Source: CAVVIH01 sp963748295
GTDB lineage: Bacteria > Acidobacteriota > Vicinamibacteria > Vicinamibacterales > 2-12-FULL-66-21
DNA: 64,000 bases
Direction: 5' to 3'
NCBI GenBank assembly: GCA_963748295.1
Contig: CAVVIH010000001.1
Coordinates: 434,001 to 498,000 of the forward strand
Both the position numbers and the translations under genes were made by a program. The notes below the pieces were generated by a model. That model worked only from the letters and a program-made list of their open reading frames with translations. It was not told where the DNA came from and did no database searches. This document shows, one piece after another, positions 25,005 to 33,667 of this stretch (position 1 is the stretch's first letter; every line of letters begins with the position of its first letter).

Positions 25005-26101
25005 CGCACACCTCCCACCGCGGACGCGGATCCACGCGGATCACCTTCACGGAACGCGGATTCACGCGGATCAGCTTCACGGAACGCGGATTCACGCGGA
25101 TTCACATCAGTCTCACGGAACGCGGATTCACGCGGATTCACATCAGTTTCACGAGACGCGGATCCAGGCGGATTCACATCAGTTTCACGAGACACGGATC
25201 CAGGCGGATTCACATCAGTTGGCGCCGATCGCGTTGACGTCAACGTGAGGAACGCGTCTTCGAGCCCGGCGCCCGAGACTTCGAGGCCGCTCAGCATCGG
25301 GTCGCGCACGAGCAGTTCGCGCGCGACCGATTCGGCATCGCCGGTCAGGATCTCGATCGCGGCGCCGTCCTGCCGGATCGACTGCACGCCGGGCAGCGCA
25401 TGGATCGTCGGAACCGGCAGCGTCGTGATGCAGCGGACGCGGCGCGACGCCGCGCGTGACTTGATCTGCGCGGGCGTGCCATCGGCAACGATCTCGCCGC
25501 GGCTGATCATCACGATGCGGTCGGCCAGCGCATCCGCTTCTTCCAGATAGTGCGTCGTCAGCACAATCGTCCGGCCCTGCGCCGCGAGCAGCCGGATCTG
25601 CTGCCAGAACCCGCGGCGTGATTCGACGTCCATGCCGACGGTCGGCTCGTCGAGGAAGAGCAGGTCGGGGTTGCCGCAGATCGCGAGCGCGAACTGCACG
25701 CGCTGGCGTTGACCGCCCGAAAGCGTGCCGTAGCGGCGATCGGCGACGCTGACGAGGTCCGCGGCCGCAATCGCCGCCTCGAGGCGCATCGGCGCCGGGT
25801 AGTAGCTCGAAAAGAGGTGGACGTGCTCGCGGACGGTGAGGGTTTCCGGAACCTTCGAGATCTGCAGCATGACGCCGGTGCGCTGGCGTGCCTCGCGGGA
25901 ACGGGGTTCGGTTCCAAACAGCGACACGCGCCCGCGTGTCGGCTGCGTCAGCCCGATGAGCAGCTTCACGGCGCTGGTCTTTCCCGCGCCGTTCGGCCCG
26001 AGCAGCGCGGTGACGCGTCCAGGCTCGAGGCCGAGCGTGAGGTCATTGAGCGCGACGACCGGCCCGTATTTCTTCGTGACGCCGCGTAGTTCAGCAATCA
26101 T
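25001..26101 (-). CDS. ABC transporter ATP-binding protein with repeat-derived C-terminal tail
   Basis: This is a 366-residue ATPase with Walker A GPNGAGKT (35-42), the signature LSGGQ (127-131), Walker B LLFLDEP (147-153) and the H-loop TTHYLEEAD. A C-terminal regulatory domain reaches about residue 290. The last 75 or so residues are not family-like: they are imperfect 12- and 10-residue units (TDVNPPGSASRE, TDVNPRESAFRE, ADPRESAFRE) encoded by tandem repeats at 25018-25220. The original stop was probably lost when the repeat arrived. GGAGGG lies 5 bases before the ATG. The gene pairs with the overlapping permease gene as a DrrAB-like exporter; the substrate is unknown. Confidence 0.92.
   Translation of the reverse strand: MIAELRGVTKKYGPVVALNDLTLGLEPGRVTALLGPNGAGKTSAVKLLIGLTQPTRGRVSLFGTEPRSREARQRTGVMLQISKVPETLTVREHVHLFSSYYPAPMRLEAAIAAADLVSVADRRYGTLSGGQRQRVQFALAICGNPDLLFLDEPTVGMDVESRRGFWQQIRLLAAQGRTIVLTTHYLEEADALADRIVMISRGEIVADGTPAQIKSRAASRRVRCITTLPVPTIHALPGVQSIRQDGAAIEILTGDAESVARELLVRDPMLSGLEVSGAGLEDAFLTLTSTRSAPTDVNPPGSVSRETDVNPPGSASRETDVNPRESAFRETDVNPRESAFREADPRESAFREGDPRGSASAVGGVR
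25018..25220. repeat. In-gene tandem repeat, ACGCGGATTCACGCGGATTC family
   Basis: The array has about six units. Four are about 36 bp (CACGGAACGCGGATTCACGC followed by GGATTCACATCAG) and the others are about 30 bp. It lies in frame at the 3' end of the ABC ATPase gene. The complement strand carries ATCCGCGTGAATCCGCGTTC, which is identical to the unit of the intergenic array at 34543-34631. The length is a multiple of three, so the coding frame is kept. Confidence 0.85.
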
Positions 26102-26189
26102 TGGCCCTCCCTGACGAGGGAGAGTCTGACGCGTGCCGCTCAGGGGCGGTAGTGCGGGAGGTCAGGAGCGGAGGGTGACAGATGTCACT

Positions 26190-26250
26190 TTTCGGCGTTC
26201 GGCGCTCGGCGTTCGGAAGATTCCAGCCCCCAGCGCCCAACGCCCAGCGC
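26190..26250. repeat. Hairpin repeat, GGCGTTCGGCGCTCGG family
   Basis: The left arm is TTCGGCGTTCGGCGCTCGG (from 26191). The right arm is CCCAGCGCCCAACGCCCAGC (to 26250) and ends at the TAG stop of the AsmA-like gene. The two arms are partly complementary. The gap between the ABC ATPase start and the AsmA stop (26102-26250) holds nothing else. Confidence 0.65.
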
Positions 26251-27786
26251 CTACTTCTTCTTCTTGAAGAGCCCTTCTATGAAGGACTTGGCGCGTCGCT
26301 TCAGTTCGTTCTGGAGCGCGCGCGCCACCGCGGCGGTGATGTCGGGGGTCACCTGCTGATCGCCAATCGTTCCGCTGATGCGCGCCGGCACGATCACCCG
26401 GCCATCCTCCTGGGCGTAGCGGCGGAGATCGGTGCCGGCCTGTGCGGTGAGCTCCTCGGACAGGATGACGTCCACCGTCGCATTGATCGCGCCGCCGGGC
26501 ACGGTCAGCGCCGCCCGGCCGTTCATGTCGAAGTCCCTCGACTGGAACGACAGGTTGTCGGTCCGGACGAGACCGTTTTGAAGATTGAAGTCGCCGCCGA
26601 GACGGCTGAATGCGGATCCCGATCCTTCGGGCGGCGCGCCGGTCGGCTTGCCGAAGGCCAGCACGATTGTGCGAACCATGTCGAGCCCCGGAATGACGCC
26701 GTTCGTGATCTGAGCGGACGAAGTCCCGCGCGCGGTCCGCAGCATGCTGTTCGCGTCCGTGCCATCACATGCGAGCGCGACGCTGCCTGCGAGCTGACCG
26801 GTGATGCTGCCGGGCGCGCCGGCGAGCGTGGCAAGCTGGCTGACGTCGATGCCCTTGACGCCGCCGCGCAGCTGCAGACGTGGCGTCGCCGCGGACGAGT
26901 CGAGATTCAGCGTGCCATCGTAGGTGCCGCCGAACATGCTGAGCGTGAGACCCGACATCGAGATGCGTCCGGGCTTTGCGTCGAGCTTTGCGCCGAGATT
27001 CGAGAAGTCGAAGCCCGCAAGTCGGCCTTTGGACGCCTTGATGTCCACGACGAGGCTCATAGGCCCGTTCGACTCGCTGCGCTCGCTCAGGGCAGGTCGT
27101 GTCGAGGCGCCGCGCGCGGGCGCCGGCGAAGGCGATGTCATGCCCGACATGAGCGTCAGCAGCTCGTCCACGTCCAACGGATCGGCGTTTACGCTGAACG
27201 TGCCCTGCAGCGCCTTGACGCTCGCGAGCTCACCCGAAGCTTCCAGCCGGGTATGCGGCGATTCCGCCGTCAGTTGCGAAACCGCAAGGCGATCGCCTTC
27301 GAGCGCGGATTCGAGATCCACGCGAAGTGTGGTGTTGCCCACCACGACATCGATGTCCCGCAGCGAAATCACGCGAACCGAGACGACCGTAAACGACGCG
27401 CCGTCGGCGGATGCCGTTTCTTCGCTCGCTGCCGGAACGAGCGCAAGGGAGGCAGGAAGCGGGACGCGACCGTCCGAAAGCACGATTTCAGCATCCTCGA
27501 CGCGGCGCGAGAACAGTCCACCGAGGCCCGTCGCGATCGAGATCCGTCCGACGGTCATCGGCGACGCCTTGCCGATGGTCACGTCGGTCAGCTGAAGTGC
27601 GACACGCGGAAAGATTGACGCGTTCGCCGATCCGATCGTGACCGGCTGCCCCAGCCGCTCCGACAGCTGCTGCTCGAGCGTCGTCCGGACGCTTTCCGAC
27701 GACAGCACGCTGCGCGCGTACAGAAAGAGACCGACGACACCGATCAGAAGCAGGACGACCAGCGCGCCGAGAGCTTTCCGGATCAT
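26251..27786 (-). CDS. AsmA-family envelope protein
   Basis: This 511-residue protein starts at ATG 27786 (MIRKALGALVVLLLIGVVGL). It has one N-terminal membrane helix (5-24) and then a long extracytoplasmic part. AsmA-like features are GQPVTIGSANASIFPRVALQ and LTDVTIGKASPMTVGRISIA near the N-terminus and the C-terminal GGDFNLQNGLVRTDNLSFQS and NATVDVILSEELTAQ. AsmA-like proteins are bridge-like candidates for lipid transport to the outer membrane. The frame is open to 28587, but that part is antisense of the next gene. A repeat-derived insert (RPALSERSESNG) lies mid-protein, encoded by 27065-27096. It is divergent from the VPS10 gene, with 33 bp between the starts. Confidence 0.85.
   Translation of the reverse strand: MIRKALGALVVLLLIGVVGLFLYARSVLSSESVRTTLEQQLSERLGQPVTIGSANASIFPRVALQLTDVTIGKASPMTVGRISIATGLGGLFSRRVEDAEIVLSDGRVPLPASLALVPAASEETASADGASFTVVSVRVISLRDIDVVVGNTTLRVDLESALEGDRLAVSQLTAESPHTRLEASGELASVKALQGTFSVNADPLDVDELLTLMSGMTSPSPAPARGASTRPALSERSESNGPMSLVVDIKASKGRLAGFDFSNLGAKLDAKPGRISMSGLTLSMFGGTYDGTLNLDSSAATPRLQLRGGVKGIDVSQLATLAGAPGSITGQLAGSVALACDGTDANSMLRTARGTSSAQITNGVIPGLDMVRTIVLAFGKPTGAPPEGSGSAFSRLGGDFNLQNGLVRTDNLSFQSRDFDMNGRAALTVPGGAINATVDVILSEELTAQAGTDLRRYAQEDGRVIVPARISGTIGDQQVTPDITAAVARALQNELKRRAKSFIEGLFKKKK
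27065..27096. repeat. GAGCGAGCGCAGCGAGTCGAA repeat, copy 2 (inside AsmA-like gene)
   Basis: The stretch CCGTTCGACTCGCTGCGCTC and the following GCTCAGGGCAGG is the reverse complement of the repeat at 20327-20353 with small differences. It is in frame in the AsmA-like gene and encodes RPALSERSESNG, a peptide unrelated to the surrounding domain. Confidence 0.7.
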
Positions 27787-27819
27787 CTTTGTACGCCCAG
27801 TATAGGTATAGGATTCCCC

Positions 27820-30800
27820 ATGCACAAACGCGCTCTCGGTCCCGTTCTCCTGATTCTGCTGGGGACCGCGAACTATATTCCGGCTCCGGCTCAGTCGCCA
27901 TCGCAGGTCAGCCCGACGCTCTTCTCGGAGCTCAGATGGCGCGCCATCGGACCGCATCGCGCCAGCCGGACCCGCGCGGCCTCGGGGCATCCGAGCCGGC
28001 CGTTCACCTTTTACATGGGCGTGTGCAACGGCGGCGTGTGGAAGACGACGGACGCCGGCCGGACATGGATTCCGATCTTCGACGATCAGCCGACCGGCTC
28101 GATCGGCGCCATCGCGGTCGCGCCGTCCGACGCGAACATCGTCTACGTCGCCAGCGGCGAAGGGCTCCATCGTCCCGACCTGTCGACCGGCGACGGCATG
28201 TATCGCTCGACGGATGCGGGACGCACGTGGACGCACCTCGGCCTGCGCGATGCGCAGCAGATCCCGGCGGTCGCAGTCGATCCACGCGACGCGCGCCGCC
28301 TGTTCGTTGCGGCGCTCGGCCATCCTTACGGTCCGAACGAGGAACGCGGCATCTATCGATCGACCGACGGCGGCGACACGTTTCAGAAGGTCCTCTACAA
28401 CGACGAGAACACCGGCGGCAACGACGTCGACGTCGATCCATCGAATTCGCAAATCGTCTACGCGACGATGTGGGAAGAACGGCAGGGGCCGTGGGAGAAC
28501 TCGGTCTGGGCGGGCACCAACGGCGGCATCTTCAAATCCGTCGATGGCGGAACCACCTGGAAACAGTTGACCGGCGGCCTGCCGCACGTCGTCCAGGCCA
28601 ACGTCGCCATCTCGCCGGCGAACCCCAAGCGGCTCTACGCGTTGATTGCCGCGCTGGCGGAGCAGGGAAGCGGCGGCGATCGCGGCGGCAGCGGCATCTA
28701 CCGGAGCGACGACGCGGGGGAGAACTGGACGCGCGTGTCGACCGACACTCGTCCCGCTGGACGAATCGGCGGCGGGGATCTACCGATCCCGCTGCCGCAT
28801 CCGAAAGATCCCGATACGCTGATCGTCGCGAGCACGGTTTCCTGGAAGTCGACCGACGGCGGCAAGACGTGGGCGCCGTTCAAGGGCGCACCAGGCGGAG
28901 AGGACTATCAGAACGGCTGGATCAATCCCGAGAACCCCGACATCATCCTGATGGCGGCGGATCAGGGCGCGGTCGTCAGCTTGAACGGCGGCGAAACCTG
29001 GAGCTCCTGGTACAACCAGCCGACCGCACAGATGTATCACGTGTCGGCTGACAACGCGTTTCCCTATCGCGTGTGCAGCGGGCAGCAGGAAAGCGGATCG
29101 GCATGCGTCTCGAGCCGCGGCAGCTACGGCGCGATCTCGATTCGCGACTGGCTCCCGGTTGGCGTCGACGAATACGGTTACGTGGCGCCCGATCCGCTGA
29201 ATCCGGACATCGTCTATGGCGGCCGCAACGTCTCGCGATTCGATCGGCGCACCGGCCAGGTGTCGGCGGTCGGCCCTGTCGGCGGCGGCCGAGGCGGCGG
29301 TCCTGGCGCGCCAGGGACGTTCCGCACGGTCAGGACGATGCCTGTCGTCTTCTCCGAGGTCGACAAGCGCGCGCTGTTCTTCGCCAACAATCATCTCTGG
29401 AAGACGATCGATGGCGGCGCGAACTGGAAGCAGATCAGCCCCGACTTGACGCGGCCGACCTGGGAGATCCCGAAGAGCGTCGGCAAATACTCGAGCCTTC
29501 CGGCGTCGCAGCCGTCGCAGCGCGGTGTGATCTACACGGTCGCGCCGTCGTACCAGGACATCAGCCGCATCTGGGTCGGCACCGACGACGGGCTGATTCA
29601 CGTCACGGCGGACGGTGGGCTGGCGTGGAAGGACATCACGCCGCCCGGGGTGGGTCCTTGGGCCAAGGTGTCGCTCATCGATGCCGGCCGCTTCAGCCCG
29701 CTCACCGCCTACGCGGCGATCAATACGCTGCGGCTGGACGATCTGCGTCCGCACATCTTCAGAACGCACGACGGCGGCAAGACGTGGACCGAGATCGTCA
29801 ACGGCATTCCAGCCGGCGAAACCGTCAACGCGGTGCGCGAAGATCCGCAGAAGAAGGGGCTGCTCTTCGCCGGAACCGAGCGCGCGGTCTACGTGTCGTT
29901 CGACGACGGGGCGAACTGGCAGGCGCTGCGGCTCAACATGGCCGTGTCGTCGGTCAGGGATCTGATCGTCAAAGACGACGATCTGGTCGCCGCGACACAT
30001 GGACGCGGCTTCTGGATCCTCGACAACATCACGCCGCTCCGGCAAATCGACGGCTCGTCCGTCAACCAGGAGGTGATGCTGTTCAAACCGACGGTCGGCT
30101 GGCGGGTGCGCTGGAACACGAGCACCGACATGCCATGGCCGGTCGAAGAACCGACCGCGCCGAATCCGCCTGACGGCGCGATGATCGATTACTACCTGAA
30201 AGCGGACGCGTCAGGGCCGATCACCCTGGAGATTCTCGAGAAGGACGGCCGCGTGGTGCGCCGCTACTCGAGCGAGGATCCGGTCACGCCGATTCCGGAT
30301 CCGCCGAACGCGCCGGTGCCGGTTTACTGGTACCGCCAGCCGCAAGTGCTTTCGACCAGGACCGGCATGCATCGATTCATCTGGGACGTGCACTACGATC
30401 CGCTGCCCGCGCGAGCCGGTGGCGGCGGCGGCCTCTCCATCCAGGCGATTCCGCGCAACAGCGCACCGGCGCTGACGACGCCGTGGGTCAACCCTGGCGT
30501 TTACACCGTGAAGCTGACGGTGAACGGGAAGAGCGTGACGCAGCCGCTGACGGTGAAACAGGATCCGCGCGTGAAGACGCCGGCGCTCGAGATGCAGCGC
30601 GTCTACACGCTGACGAAAGCGATGTACGACGGCGCCGTCGACGCCCAGCGCGCCGCGATGACGCTCGCCGACGTCCGCCAGCAGGCTGCGAAGCGGCGTG
30701 CCGAGGCGAAGGATGCGCTCGCGGCGGAGCTCGACGCGTTCAACGAACGCGCGGCGGCGCTCGAGGGCACGCGGCCCGGTGAGGGCGGCGGAGGACGCGG

Positions 30801-31110
30801 CGGCCGGGGTGGTGGTCCGCCCACGGCTCAGGGCGGCGGCCGCGGGGCCGGCGGAGCAGCTGCGCCGGCGGAAACGCTCTGGGGGCTGAGCACCGCTCCC
30901 GGATCGATTGGCGCGCTGATGAATTCGATGCAGGCAGCCGATGTCGCGCCGACCGCGAACACGCTCGCGGCCATCACGCGCGCCCGTCAGCAGGCGGCGA
31001 GCGTCATGACGCGGTGGAATGCGATGCGCACGGTCGAAATTCCAGCGTTGAACCAAAAGCTGAAGGCGGCGGGACTCGCGCCTATCGAGGTGAAACGAGC
31101 TGAGAGCTAG
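27820..31110 (+). CDS. Exported VPS10/BNR-repeat (sortilin-like propeller) protein
   Basis: This 1096-residue protein has a signal peptide (MHKRALGPVLLILLGTANY) and a large propeller with many Asp-box motifs. Examples are GVWKTTDAGRTW, GMYRSTDAGRTW, GIYRSTDGGDTF, GIFKSVDGGTTWKQ and HIFRTHDGGKTW. It spans roughly residues 40-720. The remainder is a beta-rich region and a C-terminal helical domain (about 900-1096) interrupted by a Gly/Arg/Pro-rich linker (about 975-1015). The plan is common in Acidobacteria and Bacteroidetes and is annotated as glycosyl hydrolase or sortilin-like, but no hydrolase active site is evident. The start follows a short 33-bp divergent gap. Its last codons and TAG (31108-31110) lie in the next repeat. 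Confidence 0.85.
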   Translation: MHKRALGPVLLILLGTANYIPAPAQSPSQVSPTLFSELRWRAIGPHRASRTRAASGHPSRPFTFYMGVCNGGVWKTTDAGRTWIPIFDDQPTGSIGAIAVAPSDANIVYVASGEGLHRPDLSTGDGMYRSTDAGRTWTHLGLRDAQQIPAVAVDPRDARRLFVAALGHPYGPNEERGIYRSTDGGDTFQKVLYNDENTGGNDVDVDPSNSQIVYATMWEERQGPWENSVWAGTNGGIFKSVDGGTTWKQLTGGLPHVVQANVAISPANPKRLYALIAALAEQGSGGDRGGSGIYRSDDAGENWTRVSTDTRPAGRIGGGDLPIPLPHPKDPDTLIVASTVSWKSTDGGKTWAPFKGAPGGEDYQNGWINPENPDIILMAADQGAVVSLNGGETWSSWYNQPTAQMYHVSADNAFPYRVCSGQQESGSACVSSRGSYGAISIRDWLPVGVDEYGYVAPDPLNPDIVYGGRNVSRFDRRTGQVSAVGPVGGGRGGGPGAPGTFRTVRTMPVVFSEVDKRALFFANNHLWKTIDGGANWKQISPDLTRPTWEIPKSVGKYSSLPASQPSQRGVIYTVAPSYQDISRIWVGTDDGLIHVTADGGLAWKDITPPGVGPWAKVSLIDAGRFSPLTAYAAINTLRLDDLRPHIFRTHDGGKTWTEIVNGIPAGETVNAVREDPQKKGLLFAGTERAVYVSFDDGANWQALRLNMAVSSVRDLIVKDDDLVAATHGRGFWILDNITPLRQIDGSSVNQEVMLFKPTVGWRVRWNTSTDMPWPVEEPTAPNPPDGAMIDYYLKADASGPITLEILEKDGRVVRRYSSEDPVTPIPDPPNAPVPVYWYRQPQVLSTRTGMHRFIWDVHYDPLPARAGGGGGLSIQAIPRNSAPALTTPWVNPGVYTVKLTVNGKSVTQPLTVKQDPRVKTPALEMQRVYTLTKAMYDGAVDAQRAAMTLADVRQQAAKRRAEAKDALAAELDAFNERAAALEGTRPGEGGGGRGGRGGGPPTAQGGGRGAGGAAAPAETLWGLSTAPGSIGALMNSMQAADVAPTANTLAAITRARQQAASVMTRWNAMRTVEIPALNQKLKAAGLAPIEVKRAES

Positions 31111-31222
31111 GCGCTGGGCGCTAGGGGCTAGGCGCTCTCGTAGCGCAGCCCTTCAGGGCTGCCCCGGGAGCGTCGGACGAGAGGCAGGCCTGAAGGCCTG
31201 CGCTACGAGGACAGCTCTCAGC
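31098..31222. repeat. Intergenic repeat with GTAGCGCAG inverted arms
   Basis: The outer pair is GAGCTGAGAGCT (31098) with AGCTCTCAGC (about 31213). GGCGCTGGGCGCTAGGGGCT units follow the left arm. The inner pair is GTAGCGCAGCCCTTCAGGGC (31140) with GGCCTGAAGGCCTGCGCTAC (to about 31206). It supplies the last codons and TAG of the VPS10 gene and the C-terminal tail of the KdgK-like kinase (AQAFRPAS). It can act as a hairpin between convergent genes. Confidence 0.8.
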
Positions 31223-32247
31223 GCTGCACCCTGCCTGACGCATCGCCCGCCGGCCAGGCGATCGACCTCGTCAACGGTCACGCGGTTGAAGTCGCCGGGG
31301 ATGGTGTGCTTCAGGGCGCTCGCGGCGACCGCAAATCGCAGCGCCTCGGACGGCGTGCGGCCGGTGACGAGCCCGTAGATCAGCCCGGCGGCGAAGCTGT
31401 CGCCGCCGCCGATGCGATCCACGACCCGGACGTCATAGCGCTGACTGTGCAGCATCGACGCCGAGCCGCCGTCCCAGAGCACCGCGCTCCAGCCGTTGTC
31501 GCTCGCCGACGTGCTCTCGCGAAGGGTGATCGCGACCATCTTCGGCCCGAACTCCTTGGTGACGCGCTCGGCGGCCTGGCGGAATCCCTCGAGGTTGAGT
31601 TCACCGCTCGTCACGTCGGTGCCGGGCACGTGAATCCCCAACACCGACTGCAGGTCCTCTTCGTTGGCGATGACCACATCCACGTCGCGCATCATCGGTC
31701 CCATGACCTCTTTCGCCCGCGCCACCGACCAGAGCTTCTTCCGGTAGTTCAGATCGACGCTCACGCGCGCGCCGGCGGCACGGGCGGCGGCGATCGCGGT
31801 TCTCGTCGCGGCGGCGGCCTTGTCGCCGAGCGCGGGCGTGATGCCGGTCACGTGAAACCACGCCGCGCCGTCGAGCACGCCCGCCCAGTTCACCGCGTCG
31901 GGCGCCATCTCGCTGATCGCTGAGTGCGCGCGATCGTAAATCACCGTGGACGCGCGCTGACTGGCCCCGGTCTCCGCAAAATAGATTCCGACCCGTTCGC
32001 CGCCGCGAACGATGTGCTCGGTGCGAACGCCTTCGGACCGCAGCGCCTTGACCGCGGCATCGCCAATCGCGTGGTTCGGCAGCCGCGTGACGTAGATGCT
32101 CGTCAGCCCGAAATGCGCCAGGCTCACCGCCACGTTCGCCTCGCCGCCGCCGAACGTCGCGCCCAGCAGCGGCGACTGAAAGAACCGCTCGAACCCGGGA
32201 GGGCTGAGACGAAGCATGATTTCGCCGAAAGTCACCACTCTCGTCAT
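31153..32247 (-). CDS. kdgK: 2-dehydro-3-deoxygluconokinase (PfkB family)
   Basis: This is a 364-residue PfkB sugar kinase. The N-terminal signature is TFGEIMLRLSPPGFERFFQS with the glycine pair in GATFGGGEANVAVSLA. The C-terminal PfkB motif is DRIGGGDSFAAGLIYGL with catalytic D283. It would phosphorylate 2-keto-3-deoxygluconate to KDPG with ATP in the cytoplasm. The assignment as KDG kinase rather than another PfkB sugar kinase rests on its place immediately after eda; its start overlaps the eda stop by one base (TGATG). The last 20 or so residues (about VAQAFRPASRPTLPGQP) are encoded by the neighbouring repeat and are not part of the family fold. It ends the isomerase-kduD-eda-kdgK operon. 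Confidence 0.9.
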   Translation of the reverse strand: MTRVVTFGEIMLRLSPPGFERFFQSPLLGATFGGGEANVAVSLAHFGLTSIYVTRLPNHAIGDAAVKALRSEGVRTEHIVRGGERVGIYFAETGASQRASTVIYDRAHSAISEMAPDAVNWAGVLDGAAWFHVTGITPALGDKAAAATRTAIAAARAAGARVSVDLNYRKKLWSVARAKEVMGPMMRDVDVVIANEEDLQSVLGIHVPGTDVTSGELNLEGFRQAAERVTKEFGPKMVAITLRESTSASDNGWSAVLWDGGSASMLHSQRYDVRVVDRIGGGDSFAAGLIYGLVTGRTPSEALRFAVAASALKHTIPGDFNRVTVDEVDRLAGGRCVRQGAALRAVLVAQAFRPASRPTLPGQP

Positions 32248-32903
32248 CAGTGCTGTTCCTTTGCCGCGCGCACGTTGGCGACGATGCGCTCGGCGTTCGA
32301 GCGCAGCACGTCATAGTTGCCAGAGTCGATTGCCTTTGCGTCGAGCAGGGCCGTGCCGACGCCGACCGCGACCGCGCCCGCGCGAATCCAGTCGCCGGCG
32401 TTGTCGATCGTGACGCCGCCGGTCGGCATCATCTTGACCTGCGGCATGGGTCCGCGGACGTCCTTGAAGAAGCCGGGGCCGAGCGCCGTCGCCGGAAATA
32501 CCTTCACGATGTCGGCGCCGGACTCCCACGCGTCGAGGATCTCGGTCGGCGTGAAGCAGCCCGGCATCACCGGCACGCCGCGGCCGTGGCAGGTTGCGAT
32601 GACGTCCCTGCGGAACACCGGGCCGACCACGAACCGTGCGCCGGCGTCGATGACGCGGGAGGCTGTCGCGGAGTCAGTGACCGTTCCGGCGCCAAGCAGA
32701 AAGCCGCCGGGCAGCGACGGCGCAAGCTCTGCGATCAGTTCGACCGCCCCCGGCACCGTCATCGTCACCTCGAGCACGCGGACGCCGCCCGCGGCGATCG
32801 CATCGACCACCGAACGGAGCCGTGAGGCATCCTTCATGCGGATGACCGCCACGATCCCCGCGTGTTCGATCGCCGCGGTTATCGCTTCTCGTCCTGCTTT
32901 CAT
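32247..32903 (-). CDS. eda: 2-dehydro-3-deoxyphosphogluconate aldolase (KDPG aldolase)
   Basis: This 218-residue class I aldolase splits KDPG into pyruvate and glyceraldehyde-3-phosphate. Motifs are GIVAVIRMKD, VLEVTMTVPGA (catalytic E45), LLGAGTVTD, FVVGPVF, VPVMPGCFTPTE, DIVKVFPA with Schiff-base K134, and MMPTGGVTIDNAGDW. The start is ATG 32903, which overlaps the kduD stop in an ATGA. A second in-frame ATG at 32915 would extend it by four residues. It is the final catabolic step of the uronate pathway encoded on this strand. Confidence 0.94.
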   Translation of the reverse strand: MKAGREAITAAIEHAGIVAVIRMKDASRLRSVVDAIAAGGVRVLEVTMTVPGAVELIAELAPSLPGGFLLGAGTVTDSATASRVIDAGARFVVGPVFRRDVIATCHGRGVPVMPGCFTPTEILDAWESGADIVKVFPATALGPGFFKDVRGPMPQVKMMPTGGVTIDNAGDWIRAGAVAVGVGTALLDAKAIDSGNYDVLRSNAERIVANVRAAKEQH

Positions 32904-33667
32904 CGTCCCATCCATCCGCCGTCGACGACCAGCACGTGGCCGTGGACGTAATTCGACGCGCTCGACGCGAGAAACACCGCCGCGCCCGCCAGATCGTCCG
33001 GTTCCCCCCACCGCCCCGCCGGTATCCGGCTGGTGATCTCGTTGTAGCGAACCGGATCGTCCTGCAGCGCGCGCGTGTTGTCGGTGCGCATGTATCCCGG
33101 CGCTATCGCATTGACGTTGACGCCCCTGGCCGCCCACTCGTTCGCCAGCGCCTTCGTCAGTTGCGCGACGCCCGCCTTGGCCGCCGCATACGCCGGCACA
33201 CGAATTCCGCCTTGAAAAGACAGCAGCGAGGCGATGTTGATGATCTTGCCGCTTCCGCGCGCCAGCATCGTCCGGCCGGCGGCGCGACACAGTTTGAACG
33301 TGCTCGTCAGGTTGACCGCGAGGACGTCATCCCAGTCTGCGTCGGAGTGGTCGGCGGCCGGCGCACGGCGGATGATGCCGGCATTGTTGACGAGGATGTC
33401 GATCGGTCCGAGCGCGCCGGCTGCGTCGGCGACGAGCCGATCCGCCGAGTCGGGCTGCGACAGATCGGCAGTCACTCCTGCGGTACGGACCCCGCAGGCA
33501 CTCGCGATCGTCAGCGCCGCGGCCCTTGGCGTCTCGCGGCTCGCGTGGAGCGCGACGTCCGCGCCAGCCTCCGCCAGCGCCCGGGCGATTGCGGCCCCCA
33601 GTCCGCGGGACGCGCCGGTGACGAGCGCGACACGTCCGTCGAGCCGGAATCGATCCGACACCGTCAC
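32900..33667 (-). CDS. kduD: 2-deoxy-D-gluconate 3-dehydrogenase-like SDR (KduD)
   Basis: This 255-residue short-chain dehydrogenase has the cofactor motif TGASRGLG (17-24), NNAG (94-97) and the catalytic set S147, Y160 and K164 (YAAAK). KduD-like phrases are ILVNNAGIIRRAPA and DWDDVLAVNLTSTFKLCRAA. KduD reduces 2,5-diketo-3-deoxygluconate to 2-keto-3-deoxygluconate with NADH. The call over other SDRs rests on these phrases and on the neighbours: an isomerase upstream (4-bp overlap at 33664-33667) and eda/kdgK downstream. Confidence 0.9.
   Translation of the reverse strand: MTVSDRFRLDGRVALVTGASRGLGAAIARALAEAGADVALHASRETPRAAALTIASACGVRTAGVTADLSQPDSADRLVADAAGALGPIDILVNNAGIIRRAPAADHSDADWDDVLAVNLTSTFKLCRAAGRTMLARGSGKIINIASLLSFQGGIRVPAYAAAKAGVAQLTKALANEWAARGVNVNAIAPGYMRTDNTRALQDDPVRYNEITSRIPAGRWGEPDDLAGAAVFLASSASNYVHGHVLVVDGGWMGR

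Noticed and set aside
25018..25220. CRISPR array
   Set aside because: Units are directly tandem with no unique spacers, the array is in frame in an ABC ATPase, and no cas gene is present.
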